DNA of 64,000 bases from Heliomarina baculiformis (GCF_019966545.1 NZ_JAIMIC010000009.1:1-64000); one strand, 5' to 3'; shown: positions 27,393 through 37,033, numbered from the stretch's first letter. The notes: generated by a model from the letters alone, not told the origin. Numbers and translations: made by a program.

Positions 27393-28412
27393 TTAGTAGC
27401 GGGCGTCGTTCGCTTCGAGCGATTGGGTGTAGCCTTCGAGGATGGCATCCGCGTCACCGCCCTTGGCTTCGACCGCTGCGCGCCATTCGTCGACCAGCGG
27501 CGCTGCCGCGTCGCGCCAAGCCGCCACTTCTTCTTCGGTGGGCGTGTTCAGCGTTTGCTCGGGGTCGGCTATCAGCTTGTCGCGGGCGGCCATATCGTCG
27601 TCGAACCAGCCTTGGGCAACCTTGGATGACCATTCCGGTGTGCAGTGATCGTCGATGACCGCCTTGTTTTCATCCGACAGCGAGTCATAGCTGTTCTTGT
27701 TCATGATCATGACCTGTGCCGAAAGGTAGAACGGCATATCAAGGTGTTCAGGGACTTCGTCGGTCAGCTTGAAGTCATACATCGAGCCCCATGGGAAGGT
27801 CACGGCCTCGGCCGTTCCGCGGGACAGTGCTTCACGTACTTCGGGCGCAGGAACCTGAACCGGTCCGCCACCAAGAAGGCTTACGAAACGGGCCATCGTG
27901 GCATGTGCAGGACGGATGTTTTTGCCTTTTATCCCTTCGGGAGCCGTGATTTTTTCCTTGGAGTGCAAGGTGCCGGGGGCGTGGGGATGGATGAAGCAGA
28001 CCTTTACGTCGCCCATTTCCTGCTTGGCACCGTATTCCATGTACCATTCATGGATCGCCTTGGCGCCTTTGACCGAGTCATCGGCCATGAAGGGGACTTC
28101 GGTCAGCGAATAGATCGGGAAACGGCCAGCGGTGTAACCCGGGTTGACCCAGGCGAGATCCACGATGCCCTGCTTGGCCATGTCGTAGTGATCGGGGGCC
28201 TTGCCCAATTGCTGCGCCGGGAAAATCTGGATAGAGATTCGACCATCTGAGGCGGCTTCGACATCCTTTGCCCATGGCTCGATGCCTTTGGACGCAGGCG
28301 AAATGCTTGCGGGAATCCAGTGCGACAGTCGCAGGGTGACCTCCTGAGCCATCGCCGTGGCCGGAACAGCAAGGAGCAGGGTCGCGCCGAGCGCGATGTT
28401 AATAGTTTTCAT
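27393..28412 (-). CDS. TRAP transporter solute-binding protein (DctP family)
   Basis: The 339-residue protein has a cleavable signal peptide (MKTINIALGATLLLAVPATAMAQ region, cut after residue 22-23) and should act in the periplasm. The DctP fold is shown by LRLSHWIPASI, the hinge region GIKGKNIRPAHATMAR with the arginine that usually binds a carboxylate, and VTFPWGSMYDFK. It is the first gene of the minus-strand operon, divergent from ilvD. The ligand is unknown but is probably the acid activated by the synthetase. Confidence 0.93.
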   Translation of the reverse strand: MKTINIALGATLLLAVPATAMAQEVTLRLSHWIPASISPASKGIEPWAKDVEAASDGRISIQIFPAQQLGKAPDHYDMAKQGIVDLAWVNPGYTAGRFPIYSLTEVPFMADDSVKGAKAIHEWYMEYGAKQEMGDVKVCFIHPHAPGTLHSKEKITAPEGIKGKNIRPAHATMARFVSLLGGGPVQVPAPEVREALSRGTAEAVTFPWGSMYDFKLTDEVPEHLDMPFYLSAQVMIMNKNSYDSLSDENKAVIDDHCTPEWSSKVAQGWFDDDMAARDKLIADPEQTLNTPTEEEVAAWRDAAAPLVDEWRAAVEAKGGDADAILEGYTQSLEANDARY

Positions 28413-28485
28413 GATATCCTCCCATAAGAGTTCCGGGATGAATCTCCGGCGCTCTGAAAATGATGGATATCAAACATTATTCAGG

Positions 28486-28522
28486 GATCAACCGATTTCT
28501 TGAGGTAAACGATTTTTTGATC
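28486..28522. promoter_or_regulatory. Candidate operator in the dctP-ilvD divergent region
   Basis: Two near-identical 14-bp direct repeats, AACCGATTTCTTGA (28490-28503) and AAACGATTTTTTGA (28507-28520), lie 17 bp apart and are flanked by GATCAA (28486-28491) and TTGATC (28517-28522). The first unit also forms a TCAA-N8-TTGA dyad. The 219-bp gap otherwise holds no gene. The MarR protein of the left operon is the obvious candidate to bind here and control both directions. Confidence 0.5.
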
Positions 28523-28631
28523 AGGCTTTACGGCCCGGGCCAGCGCTTTGGCGTGCCATTTCTTTCAATTAGGTAGGGGTTGAAGCGGTCGAAGAAACAA
28601 CGTTCTATCCGCCGAAATCAGGAGGAGCCCC

Positions 28632-30329
28632 ATGCGTCGTTTTCCCACCATCTACAATACTCTCATGCGATCCAACTCTCGGGCCTTCCTACGCGGTCTC
28701 GGACTGAGCGAAGAGGAAATTGAGCGTCCACATGTCGCGGTCATCCATACGGGCGGTGAGATGAGCCCTTGCAACATCACGCTGCCTGCGCAGGTTACCC
28801 AGATCAAGACCGGGATCTATGGGGCTGGCGGTTTTGCCCATGAAACGCCGGTTGTATCGGTTTCCGACGGGTTGACCATGGCGCATCCGGGAATGCGTTT
28901 TTCTCTTATTTCGAGAGAACTTATCGCGGATTCAGTTGAGGCGACGATGCGGGCGCATTGCTTTGACGGCATGATCGGGCTGGGCGCCTGCGACAAGAAT
29001 CTTCCAGGCCTGATGATGGGGATGCTGCGGGTCAATGCACCGGGGGTTTTCCTGTTCGGCGGGGCTACTCTTCCTGGTCGGGTGAACCGTGAGGAAGTGA
29101 CAGTTCTGGATGCCTTCGAGGGGATCGGTAAAATGATCGCCGGAGAGCAGACCCGTGAGGAACTGGCAGAGTTCGTTGAACATAGTATCCCCACTGGCGG
29201 CGCCTGTGCCGGACAATTCACAGCCAACACTATGGGGATGGTTTCCGAAGCAATTGGTCTGTCTCCCCTCGGACTGTCGATGGTGCCCTCAGTGTATTCG
29301 GCGCGAAACCCTTACTTGCGCGATGCTGGTCGGCTAGTAATGCAGGTCATCGAGGGCAAGGCGCCATTGCCGCGCGAAATCGTGACGCGTGCGGCGCTTG
29401 AGAATGCCTGTGCCCTGGTCGCCGCTACCGGCGGATCGACAAACGCCGCGTTGCACATCCCTGCAATGGCGCACGAGGCGGGGATCGATTTCGACATTGA
29501 CGCCGTCGCCGAGGTTTTTGCCCGAACGCCGCTGATCGGTAACCTGTCTCCGGGCGGCAAGTACCTGGCGCGAGACGTCTACGAGATCGGAGGCGCGCCG
29601 GTCATTCTTGCAGAATTGCTCCGTGGAGGTTTCATCGATGGCTCCGCCCTGACGGTTAGTGGACAGACGCTGGCCGAGGGGTTGGCGACCGTCGGGGTTG
29701 CGGATGGAGAGATCGTTCGCCCGGTTTCCGATCCGATTGCCAAGAGCGGCGGCCTGACAGTGCTGAAGGGCAATCTTTGTCCGGATGGTGCACTGGTCAA
29801 GGTTGCGGGTCTAAAAGAGCTGATTTTCAGGGGACCGGCGCGCGTTTTTGACGGCGAGAGTGCGTGCCAGAAAGCGGTCGAGGAACGCGATTACAAGACG
29901 GGCGATGTGATCATCGTGCGTGGTGAAGGGCCCAAGGGCTCGCCGGGTATGAAGGAAATGCTGGGCATTACCGCCCTGCTTTATGGGCAGGGTATGGGAG
30001 GACAGGTTGCCCTCGTGACGGACGGGCGGTTTTCCGGTGCATCACGCGGATTCTGCATCGGTTATGCAAGTCCCGAAGCAGCAGTGGGCGGCCCAATAGC
30101 GCTGGTTCGCGATGGCGACATGATCGAAATAGACGCGAGGGCCGGTGTTTCGTCCATCACTCTCGAAGTAACGGAAGATGAGCTTGCCAAGCGTCGCGCG
30201 TCGCAGAAACTTGCCGACCCGGCCCGTCATGGCGGTCTGCTCGAGAAATATGCTGCAGTAGTGCGCGGCGCCAACAAGGGGGCGGTGACACATTCCGGTG
30301 CGGTCGATACTAGCGGCGACCTGATCTGA
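28632..30329 (+). CDS. IlvD/Edd family dehydratase (dihydroxy-acid dehydratase-like)
   Basis: The 565-residue protein belongs to the iron-sulfur dehydratase family that includes IlvD (branched-chain amino acids) and sugar-acid dehydratases. Three cysteines in the right places for a 2Fe-2S cluster are C47 (SPCN), C120 (GACDKN) and C192 (GACAGQFTANTM); GRFSGASRGF occurs near the C-terminus. The N-terminus (MRSNSRAFLRGLG) differs from the usual THGxNRA motif of IlvD. No other ilv gene is nearby; neighbours are acyl-CoA genes and a TRAP system, so a catabolic hydroxy-acid substrate is possible. The ATG at 28632 has AGGAGG upstream. Confidence 0.85.
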   Translation: MRRFPTIYNTLMRSNSRAFLRGLGLSEEEIERPHVAVIHTGGEMSPCNITLPAQVTQIKTGIYGAGGFAHETPVVSVSDGLTMAHPGMRFSLISRELIADSVEATMRAHCFDGMIGLGACDKNLPGLMMGMLRVNAPGVFLFGGATLPGRVNREEVTVLDAFEGIGKMIAGEQTREELAEFVEHSIPTGGACAGQFTANTMGMVSEAIGLSPLGLSMVPSVYSARNPYLRDAGRLVMQVIEGKAPLPREIVTRAALENACALVAATGGSTNAALHIPAMAHEAGIDFDIDAVAEVFARTPLIGNLSPGGKYLARDVYEIGGAPVILAELLRGGFIDGSALTVSGQTLAEGLATVGVADGEIVRPVSDPIAKSGGLTVLKGNLCPDGALVKVAGLKELIFRGPARVFDGESACQKAVEERDYKTGDVIIVRGEGPKGSPGMKEMLGITALLYGQGMGGQVALVTDGRFSGASRGFCIGYASPEAAVGGPIALVRDGDMIEIDARAGVSSITLEVTEDELAKRRASQKLADPARHGGLLEKYAAVVRGANKGAVTHSGAVDTSGDLI

Positions 30330-30348
30330 CTGTCTTGGAGTGGCCGTA

Positions 30349-30367
30349 CCGGAACCATTGGTTCCGG
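30349..30367 (+). other. Hairpin after the ilvD-like gene
   Basis: CCGGAACC-ATT-GGTTCCGG forms an 8-bp stem with a 3-base loop 19 bases after the stop codon, with a further GCCGT/ACGGC pairing outside it. It lacks a U-run. It may end or partly end transcription before the acyl-CoA dehydrogenase gene. Confidence 0.5.
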
Positions 30368-30456
30368 CAGCCACGGCGCGTTTCAGCTAGTTAAGACAAG
30401 CGCGAAATGCGCTCCGCATGGCATGCTGCCGGTCAACTACGCTGCCGGGAGCATCG

Positions 30457-31626
30457 ATGTACGAAAATTCAACCGCTGATCGTTATTTCACTGAAGAGCA
30501 TCAGGCGTTCCGTCAAAGCCTTCGCAGCTTTGTCGAACGCGAGATGACACCGTATGTGGAGGAGTGGGAAAATTTGGGCCGGTTGCCGCGCGAGCTTTTC
30601 CGGAAGGCGGGCGAGGTAGGGATCCAGGGTGTCCTTTTTCCTGAAGACGTCGGCGGTTCGAACGGTGATTTCTTCATGCAGGTGGTGGTGACCGAGGAGA
30701 TGTCTCGTTGTGGTGCGGGGGGTGTCTGCGCCTCGCTCGGCTCTCATTCCATCGGAATTCCACCTGTCGTGAAATATGGAAGCGAGGAGCTGCGCAGGAC
30801 ATTCGCGATCCCTGTCATCCGTGGCGAAAAGATTGCCGCGCTTGCCGTGACCGAACCGGGTGGAGGGTCGGATGTGGCGGCACTCAGGACAACGGCGATC
30901 CGAGACGGCGACGAATTCGTGGTGAACGGAGAGAAGACATTCATCACTTCAGGGATGCAGGCCGATGTTTTTACCGTCGCGGTGCGGACCGACCCGGATG
31001 CACGTGGTGCGGGGGGAATTTCCTTTTTGCTTGTGCCGGGCGAAACGCGGGGATTGCAGCGGCATGAGCTGAAAAAGATGGGCTGGTGGGCATCCGACAC
31101 CGCACAGCTTAGTTTCTCGGACTGCCGTGTGCCCGCTTCTTACCTGATCGGAGAAGAGGGCAAGGGCTTCAAGGCCGCGATGATGAATTTCAACAGCGAG
31201 AGGCTGATCATCGCGGTGATGGCCTATTCGATGGCGCAGGTCTGCTACGAAGAGGCACTGGCATGGGCGCAGCAACGGCGTGCATTCGGATCTACGCTCT
31301 CGGAACATCAGGTGATCCGACACAAGCTTGTTGATATGGCAGCTCGGATCGACGCCGCGCGGTGTCTGACTTACGACATTATCTGGCGCCACATGCATAG
31401 CCTTGATCCGTTGAACCTTTATGTGGCGCGGACCAGCATGGCCAAGGTCACCGCCACCGACGCGATGAAGTTCTGCGCCGATGAGGCGGTTCAGATTCTC
31501 GGAGGCATGGGGTTCATGCGCGGCACGGTGTCGGAACGGATCTATCGCGAGGTGAAAGTCCTTACCATCGGCGGTGGCACCGATGAGGTCATGCGAAATC
31601 TTGCGGCTTCGCAACTGGGTATCTGA
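30457..31626 (+). CDS. Acyl-CoA dehydrogenase
   Basis: The 389-residue flavoprotein removes hydrogens from the alpha and beta carbons of an acyl-CoA. Family motifs are AVTEPGGGSDVA (FAD/substrate region, about 130) and GGMGFMRG. The C-terminal loop reads GGGTDEV instead of YEGT; as in long-chain and isovaleryl-type dehydrogenases the catalytic Glu is probably the one in NSERLIIAV. The ATG at 30457 follows GGGAG; an upstream in-frame ATG at 30418 has no ribosome site. It leads directly into the FadB-like gene. Confidence 0.9.
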   Translation: MYENSTADRYFTEEHQAFRQSLRSFVEREMTPYVEEWENLGRLPRELFRKAGEVGIQGVLFPEDVGGSNGDFFMQVVVTEEMSRCGAGGVCASLGSHSIGIPPVVKYGSEELRRTFAIPVIRGEKIAALAVTEPGGGSDVAALRTTAIRDGDEFVVNGEKTFITSGMQADVFTVAVRTDPDARGAGGISFLLVPGETRGLQRHELKKMGWWASDTAQLSFSDCRVPASYLIGEEGKGFKAAMMNFNSERLIIAVMAYSMAQVCYEEALAWAQQRRAFGSTLSEHQVIRHKLVDMAARIDAARCLTYDIIWRHMHSLDPLNLYVARTSMAKVTATDAMKFCADEAVQILGGMGFMRGTVSERIYREVKVLTIGGGTDEVMRNLAASQLGI

Positions 31627-31645
31627 AAGACGGAAAAGAAGAAAA

Positions 31646-33763
31646 ATGGCAAAAGCCGAATTGCTGCGCGAGGATGGTATTGGAATACTTCGCATCGACA
31701 ACCCGCCGGTAAACGCGATCTCTCCGGAACTCGTGGCCGATCTGAGCCGGTCATTTACGGAGTTCGAAGAGGACGCCGGCCTGACAGCATTGGTGATTGA
31801 GTGTGCTGGTCGGACATTCGTAGCCGGTGGCGACATCGCGGCGTTTGAAGACCCGGAGTTCAGCGCGGCCCCTTACAACAGCGTATTGGCGCGGATCGAA
31901 GCCTGCGACAGGCCAGTGATGGCCTCCTTGTTCGGCACCGTGCTTGGCGGCGGTCTTGAACTGGCCATGGCTTGTCATTTCCGGATTGCGGCATCTTCGA
32001 CGAGGCTCGGTCTTCCCGAGATCACCCTCGGCCTGATCCCCGGATCACTTGGGACGCAACGCCTGCCGCGCTTGGTCGGGCTGGAAATCGCCCTTGACAT
32101 GATTTCCAAGGGTAAGCCTTTGAGTGCATCCGGTGCGCTGGCAGCGGGGCTTGTGGACATGCTCGACGATGAACCTGGTCGTGCAGCGCGCAGCAAGGCA
32201 GTTGAGCTTGCCGTGCAGGGCATGGCGCCGCGCAGGACACGCGCCCTGACACCGCCGGATATCGATAACGCGGATGCGGTGCTGGCCGGGGCGCGTCGAG
32301 CGGCGGAGGCTAAACCCTGGCTACCGGCCCTGTCAGCCGTGGCGGATTGCCTTGAAGCGGCCGCTCGCAAATCGTTTCCGGACGGTGAAGCAGTGGAAAA
32401 GCGCGCGTTCCATGATCTGATCGGAACAACCCAGTCGCGCGCCATGCGGCACCTGTTCTTTGCCGAACGAGCGGCCCAGAAAATCCCCGGACTTGATCGG
32501 GAAACCAAGCCTCGACCGGTCGAAAAGGTTGGTATTCTCGGTGTCGGAACGATGGGCGGCGGCATTGCGATGACCTTTGCCGATGCCGGGTTTCAGGTGA
32601 CGCTTGTCGAAACCTCTTCAGAGGCGCTTGTGCGCGGCCAGGCGTTGATTGCCGATGCTTACAAGGCGACCCAGTCCCGCGGTTTAATGAGCGAAGAAGC
32701 GGTTATGGCCCGGCTAGGCGCGATGAACGGTTCCACGGAGATGTCCGATCTGGGCGATTGCGACATCGTCGTCGAGGCTGTTTTCGAGGATATGGAATTG
32801 AAGCTTTCAGTGGCGCGGCAACTTGGTGAGATCTGCAAGCCCGGCGCGATCATCGCGACGAATACCTCGACACTGGATGTGAACCGGATTGCTGCCGCCA
32901 CAGGGCGCCCCGGTGACGTGCTTGGCACGCATTTTTTCAGCCCGGCGAACATCATGAAGTTACTCGAGATTGTGCGCGGCGCGGACATCGAGCCAGATGT
33001 ATTGGCAACGGTTATGCTGCTGGCGCGCAAGATCCGGAAGACAGCCGTTGTAAGCGGTGTCTGCTATGGCTTCATCGGGAATCGTATGGCCGAGGTCTAT
33101 ATGCGCGAAAGCGAGGCGATGCAGGTCGAAGGAGCGACCCCTGTCCAGATCGATGGCATTATTGAGAACCCAAAATACTTGGGCATGGCAATGGGACCAA
33201 GCCGGATGCTCGACATGGCAGGCGTGGACGTGGGCGCGCGGACGGTTATTGAATGGATCAAGGGCGGCGACGGTCCTCAGGATCCTGCTTACCGTGCGAT
33301 GTGCCGCAACTTGTATGAACGCGGCCAGCACGGTCAGAAAACGGGTCACGGTTATTATCGCTACGAATGCCGCAACCCGGTCCCATCCGAAGAGACAGCC
33401 GAACTTGGCCGTCACCTTGCGCGCGAGCAGGGCATCAATAGACGCGACAACATACCGGACGAGGAGATCTTTGAGCGCCTGTTGTTTCCTATGGCCAACG
33501 AAGCGGCATTTATTCTTGAAGAAGGAATCGCTTACCGCCCTGGCGACGTAGATATCGTCTGGACAGCAGGCTATGGTTTTCCGGCGTGGCGTGGCGGTCC
33601 GGTCTTTATGGCCGATGAGATCGGCTTGGAAAAGATCGTGGCACGGCTTGACTACTACGCGGCAACGCTGGGCAATGAGCACGGATACTGGACGGTTTCT
33701 CCGCTGTTGCGCCGACTTGCGGAGAAAGGGGAGCGTCTTTCAGACTGGCGTCGGGAAACATAA
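31646..33763 (+). CDS. Bifunctional enoyl-CoA hydratase / 3-hydroxyacyl-CoA dehydrogenase
   Basis: This 705-residue protein joins an N-terminal crotonase domain (about 1-190; IDNPPVNAIS, FVAGGDIAAFE, GGGLELAMACHFRI) to a C-terminal NAD-binding 3-hydroxyacyl-CoA dehydrogenase (GVGTMGGGIAMTFADAG from about residue 298; NTSTLDVNRIA; GFIGNRM). The layout matches FadB-like or peroxisomal-type multifunctional enzymes that carry out the two middle steps of beta-oxidation. The start at 31646 is 19 bases after the dehydrogenase stop. No thiolase follows, so the last step must be supplied elsewhere. Confidence 0.92.
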   Translation: MAKAELLREDGIGILRIDNPPVNAISPELVADLSRSFTEFEEDAGLTALVIECAGRTFVAGGDIAAFEDPEFSAAPYNSVLARIEACDRPVMASLFGTVLGGGLELAMACHFRIAASSTRLGLPEITLGLIPGSLGTQRLPRLVGLEIALDMISKGKPLSASGALAAGLVDMLDDEPGRAARSKAVELAVQGMAPRRTRALTPPDIDNADAVLAGARRAAEAKPWLPALSAVADCLEAAARKSFPDGEAVEKRAFHDLIGTTQSRAMRHLFFAERAAQKIPGLDRETKPRPVEKVGILGVGTMGGGIAMTFADAGFQVTLVETSSEALVRGQALIADAYKATQSRGLMSEEAVMARLGAMNGSTEMSDLGDCDIVVEAVFEDMELKLSVARQLGEICKPGAIIATNTSTLDVNRIAAATGRPGDVLGTHFFSPANIMKLLEIVRGADIEPDVLATVMLLARKIRKTAVVSGVCYGFIGNRMAEVYMRESEAMQVEGATPVQIDGIIENPKYLGMAMGPSRMLDMAGVDVGARTVIEWIKGGDGPQDPAYRAMCRNLYERGQHGQKTGHGYYRYECRNPVPSEETAELGRHLAREQGINRRDNIPDEEIFERLLFPMANEAAFILEEGIAYRPGDVDIVWTAGYGFPAWRGGPVFMADEIGLEKIVARLDYYAATLGNEHGYWTVSPLLRRLAEKGERLSDWRRET

Positions 33764-33886
33764 GAGTGGCTTTGCCCTCTTACGACGGAAGTTAGCTGCG
33801 ACTTTCAGACTATCGTTCAGTCTGTTCTTACTTACTTTTTCTCCAAAGCGGTTTTTTCCGCTCCGGATACTGAAACTATTCCTATT
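33764..33886. other. Convergent intergenic gap
   Basis: The 123 bases between the convergent FadB-like and beta-keto acid cleavage genes are AT-richer than their surroundings and contain a small AGCGG-TTTTTT-CCGCT stem (33847-33862) and several T-runs. A weak bidirectional terminator is possible; no gene is visible. Confidence 0.4.
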
Positions 33887-34744
33887 TCAAAGCCCTAGAA
33901 TGGCGCGCGCCTCTTGCGGGGATGCGACCTCGCGACCGGTTTCGCGCGCCATTTTTGCCATCTCTTCGATCAGCGGTCCATTCGAGTTCACCTTGTCGCC
34001 GGATGAGATATAGAACGTATCCTCGAGACCCGTCCGCAGGTGCCCGCCAAGTTCCGCGGTGCGCCTGTGCAATGGCCAGATTTCGGCCCGGCCAATGGCC
34101 GTGACCTGCCATCGGGAATCTTCCGGCGCGAGGTCCACGAGAATTGGCAGCAAGTCGGGGTTCGTGGGCATGCCGGATGAGACGCCCATTACGAAATTGA
34201 GCTGCGCCGTCCCGGAAAACATGCCGTTGCGCTGATATATATCGACACAACGGACGATCCCCACGTCGAAGCATTCGAATTCGGGAACTGTATTGGCTTT
34301 GGCCATGACGTCGAGGAATGCCTGTACCTTTTCGACCGGGTTGTCGAACATCATCGGCGGCCAGGCCCAGCTGCCATCCGAACGTAGTTTAAGGTAATTC
34401 AGCGAACCTGCGTTGCAGGCGGCCATCTCAGGACGGGTCTCGGCCACACAGTCCAGAGCGGGCTGATAATCTGGTCCGACCACACCCGTCGTGTGATTGA
34501 TGATGACATCGGGGCAGGCGTCGCGAATTGCGGCCTGAACCGACTTCGAAAGGCCGAGGTCCCAGGAACCAAGATGGCCTTCGTCCGGCCCCTGTTTACG
34601 CAGATGGATATGCATAACAGAGGCGCCAGCATCATAGGCCCGCCGCGCCTCGGCCGCCATTTCATCGGGCGTGACGGGAACATTGTGCTGCTTTGGGTTG
34701 GTCAGCACGCCGTTGAGCGAACATGTGATGATGGCTTTGGACAT
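33887..34744 (-). CDS. Beta-keto acid cleavage enzyme (BKACE family)
   Basis: BKACE enzymes are zinc-dependent and convert a beta-keto acid plus acetyl-CoA into acetoacetate and a new acyl-CoA; the founding member, Kce, acts in lysine fermentation. The 285-residue protein is a TIM barrel with the zinc histidines in VMHIHLR (H45, H47), a third near the C-terminus in GGHLRTGLED, and INHTTG. The substrate class depends on a few pocket residues and is not assigned here. It stands next to acyl-CoA genes and 79 bases after a GST gene. Confidence 0.9.
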   Translation of the reverse strand: MSKAIITCSLNGVLTNPKQHNVPVTPDEMAAEARRAYDAGASVMHIHLRKQGPDEGHLGSWDLGLSKSVQAAIRDACPDVIINHTTGVVGPDYQPALDCVAETRPEMAACNAGSLNYLKLRSDGSWAWPPMMFDNPVEKVQAFLDVMAKANTVPEFECFDVGIVRCVDIYQRNGMFSGTAQLNFVMGVSSGMPTNPDLLPILVDLAPEDSRWQVTAIGRAEIWPLHRRTAELGGHLRTGLEDTFYISSGDKVNSNGPLIEEMAKMARETGREVASPQEARAILGL

Positions 34745-34823
34745 GAGAACTCCGGAATTTCAGCTTTTCCGAGAGGATAGCCAACCAATATCACTGCGGC
34801 TTGCGCATAGGCGCTGTCGCGTT

Positions 34824-35477
34824 TCAGGACTGCTCTTGAAAACCCGAGAGTTCGAGGTCTGCGCCCTGCGCCGCCTTGGCTTGAAGGTAGCCCTGACGGG
34901 CGCAAAGGCGATCATGATAGGCAAGACAATGCTCTGGCAGATCGTGGCGAAGCCCGATGATGACGGCCAGCATCAAGGCATACCCGACAGAAATATCTGC
35001 GTTGGAGAACCCGGATTGAAGCAGGTAATCGCGCCCGTCGGACAGTGTATGTTCAGTGAGGCGCAGACGCGCAAGAAACCAAGTCTTGTAGTCTTCGGCC
35101 ACGACCGGCTGGCGTCGCTCTTTCGGCTCAAGCATCGCGTAGCGCAGGTAGATCGTCTGTGGAAAGGTCAGTGTCGCCTCGCCATGGTGCAGCCAGTTGA
35201 GGTAGGCGCCATAGTCGCGATGGCCCGGTTCTAGCGCAAGCCGGCCATCACCATGCACGGTCGAAAGGTAATGCGGGATTGCGGAGGATTCGGTCATCCG
35301 CGTTTCGCCATCAACCAGCAATGGAACGGTCCCAAGGAGGTTTTCACCGAGATATTCTTTCCGGTGTACGCGGGGCGGAAACGGGAGAACGTGCAGTTCG
35401 TATTTTAGGCCAAGTTCCTCAAGCGACCATAGCGCCCGGAACGAGCGCGCATCGCTTGAATGCCAGAGTTGCAGCAT
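34824..35477 (-). CDS. Glutathione S-transferase family protein
   Basis: The 217-residue protein has the thioredoxin-like N-terminal domain (LQLWHSSDARSFRALWSLEEL split over residues 2-22, VPLLVDGETRMTESSAI with the glutathione-binding ES pair) and a helical C-terminal domain. The start at 35477 was preferred to an ATG six bases upstream because GGGGGG then lies at normal distance. It may detoxify a reactive intermediate of the adjacent pathway, such as an enone, but the substrate is unknown. Confidence 0.85.
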   Translation of the reverse strand: MLQLWHSSDARSFRALWSLEELGLKYELHVLPFPPRVHRKEYLGENLLGTVPLLVDGETRMTESSAIPHYLSTVHGDGRLALEPGHRDYGAYLNWLHHGEATLTFPQTIYLRYAMLEPKERRQPVVAEDYKTWFLARLRLTEHTLSDGRDYLLQSGFSNADISVGYALMLAVIIGLRHDLPEHCLAYHDRLCARQGYLQAKAAQGADLELSGFQEQS

Positions 35478-35563
35478 CACCATCCCCCCGTGTTCGCGGC
35501 AGTTTGCTCCGAGCTTTGCATGAAGAATTGTGCAAAGTCGCTGGGCAGCCAGTCAAGCATGGC

Positions 35564-36835
35564 TCATGCCACGCCCAAAGCCCTGTCCGAAACTGCGGCC
35601 TGCCATCCATCGGCACCGGCAAGGTCGTTGCGATTGCGCAGCTTTTTGTACTCAAGTCGCGCAATCTGATCCCGATGTACTTCATCCGGACCATCCGCAA
35701 GCCGCAAGAGCCGGGCTGTCGCATAGGCAGAGGCCAGTCCGAAATCATTGCTTGTGCCGCCGCCCCCGAAAAGTTGTATCGCCCAATCGAGTACTTGGCA
35801 CGCCATCTGCGGTACCGCGACCTTGATCATAGCGATCTCGGACTTGGCCTCTTTATTGCCCACAGCGTCCATCATATGCGCTGCGCGCAGTGTCAGCAGA
35901 CGCGATTGTTCGATCATGATGCGGGATTCTGCGATCCTTTCGCGAGTGACCGATTGTTCCGACAACAGCTTGCCGAATGCAAAGCGATCTTCGGATCGCA
36001 AAATCATCTTTTCAAGCGTTCGCTCGGCCAGCCCGATGAGCCGCATGCAGTGATGAATGCGCCCAGGCCCCAGGCGGCCTTGCGCAATCTCAAATCCGCG
36101 GCCTTCTCCGAGCAACATGTTCTCGGCGGGGACCCGGACGTTTTCGAAAATGACCTCGGATGCCCGATCCGGTACACCATAAAATCCGAAGACAGGTAGT
36201 GATCGTTTGACCGTTACGCCCGGCGTGTCCTTTGGGACAAGGATCATGGACTGCTGACGGTAGGTTTTCGCATTCGGATCGGATTTACCCATAAAAATGA
36301 TGATCTTGCAGCGGGGGTCGGTCGCGCCGGTCGTGTACCACTTGATACCGTTGATTACGTATTCGTCGCCATCGCGTACAATCGCGCTCTCGATGTTGCG
36401 TGCGTCCGAGGAGGCCACTGCGGGTTCCGTCATCGCAAAAGCAGACCGGATTTCGCCGTTCAGCAATGGTTCAAGCCAGCGCTTTTTGTCCGCCTCGGAT
36501 CCATAGCGTTCCAGAACTTCCATGTTGCCCGTATCTGGTGCCGAACAGTTGAAAACTTCTGGTGCAAGGTGGCTGCGGCCCATGATTTCGCACAGCGGTG
36601 CGTATTCCAGATTGGATAGCCCCGCGCCCCGATCGGATTCAGGCAGAAAAAGGTTCCAAAGCCCCTGCTCGCGCGCCTTTGCCTTGAGTTCTTCGACGAC
36701 TGGCTGAACTTTCCATGGCCCTAGGTCCTCTGATTCTCGGTAGAATCGACCCTCGTTCGGATAGATGTTCTCTTCCATGAAAGTCTCGATCCGAGCCTTT
36801 AACGACTGTGATTTTTGCGAAATTTCCGGAATCAT
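35564..36835 (-). CDS. ACAD10/11-like acyl-CoA dehydrogenase
   Basis: The 423-residue flavoprotein resembles the dehydrogenase half of mammalian ACAD10/ACAD11 and bacterial LvaC rather than classical acyl-CoA dehydrogenases. Signs are the PNEGRFY and [12 protein letters not shown]-terminal motifs, [27 protein letters not shown], and the C-terminal [18 protein letters not shown]. In this subfamily a phosphorylated 4-hydroxyacyl-CoA can be the substrate. The matching kinase homologue lies about 10 kb away at 46778-47815 as a separate gene. It is divergent from the AraC regulator. Confidence 0.88.
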   Translation of the reverse strand: MIPEISQKSQSLKARIETFMEENIYPNEGRFYRESEDLGPWKVQPVVEELKAKAREQGLWNLFLPESDRGAGLSNLEYAPLCEIMGRSHLAPEVFNCSAPDTGNMEVLERYGSEADKKRWLEPLLNGEIRSAFAMTEPAVASSDARNIESAIVRDGDEYVINGIKWYTTGATDPRCKIIIFMGKSDPNAKTYRQQSMILVPKDTPGVTVKRSLPVFGFYGVPDRASEVIFENVRVPAENMLLGEGRGFEIAQGRLGPGRIHHCMRLIGLAERTLEKMILRSEDRFAFGKLLSEQSVTRERIAESRIMIEQSRLLTLRAAHMMDAVGNKEAKSEIAMIKVAVPQMACQVLDWAIQLFGGGGTSNDFGLASAYATARLLRLADGPDEVHRDQIARLEYKKLRNRNDLAGADGWQAAVSDRALGVA

Positions 36836-37033
36836 AATGAGCTTTCCCTATGAGATGACATGCTGCTCTGCTGGCGATCACGCTATCGTCACCATCTTCG
36901 ACAGGCAATAACGTCAGACGAAAAAGTTGACCCTAAAAATTTCGCGGTCTACGGTTCTGCACGGCCGATGAATTCGATGTGGGAGAGCGCGAGAGTCGCG
37001 GCCAAAGTGATTAATAGCTGTAGGGAGGCAGCC

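Noticed and set aside
36860-37033. Longer AraC protein starting at 36860
   Set aside because: No ribosome site is present, and the added residues look non-coding; GTG at 37034 has GGGAGG at 5 bases.
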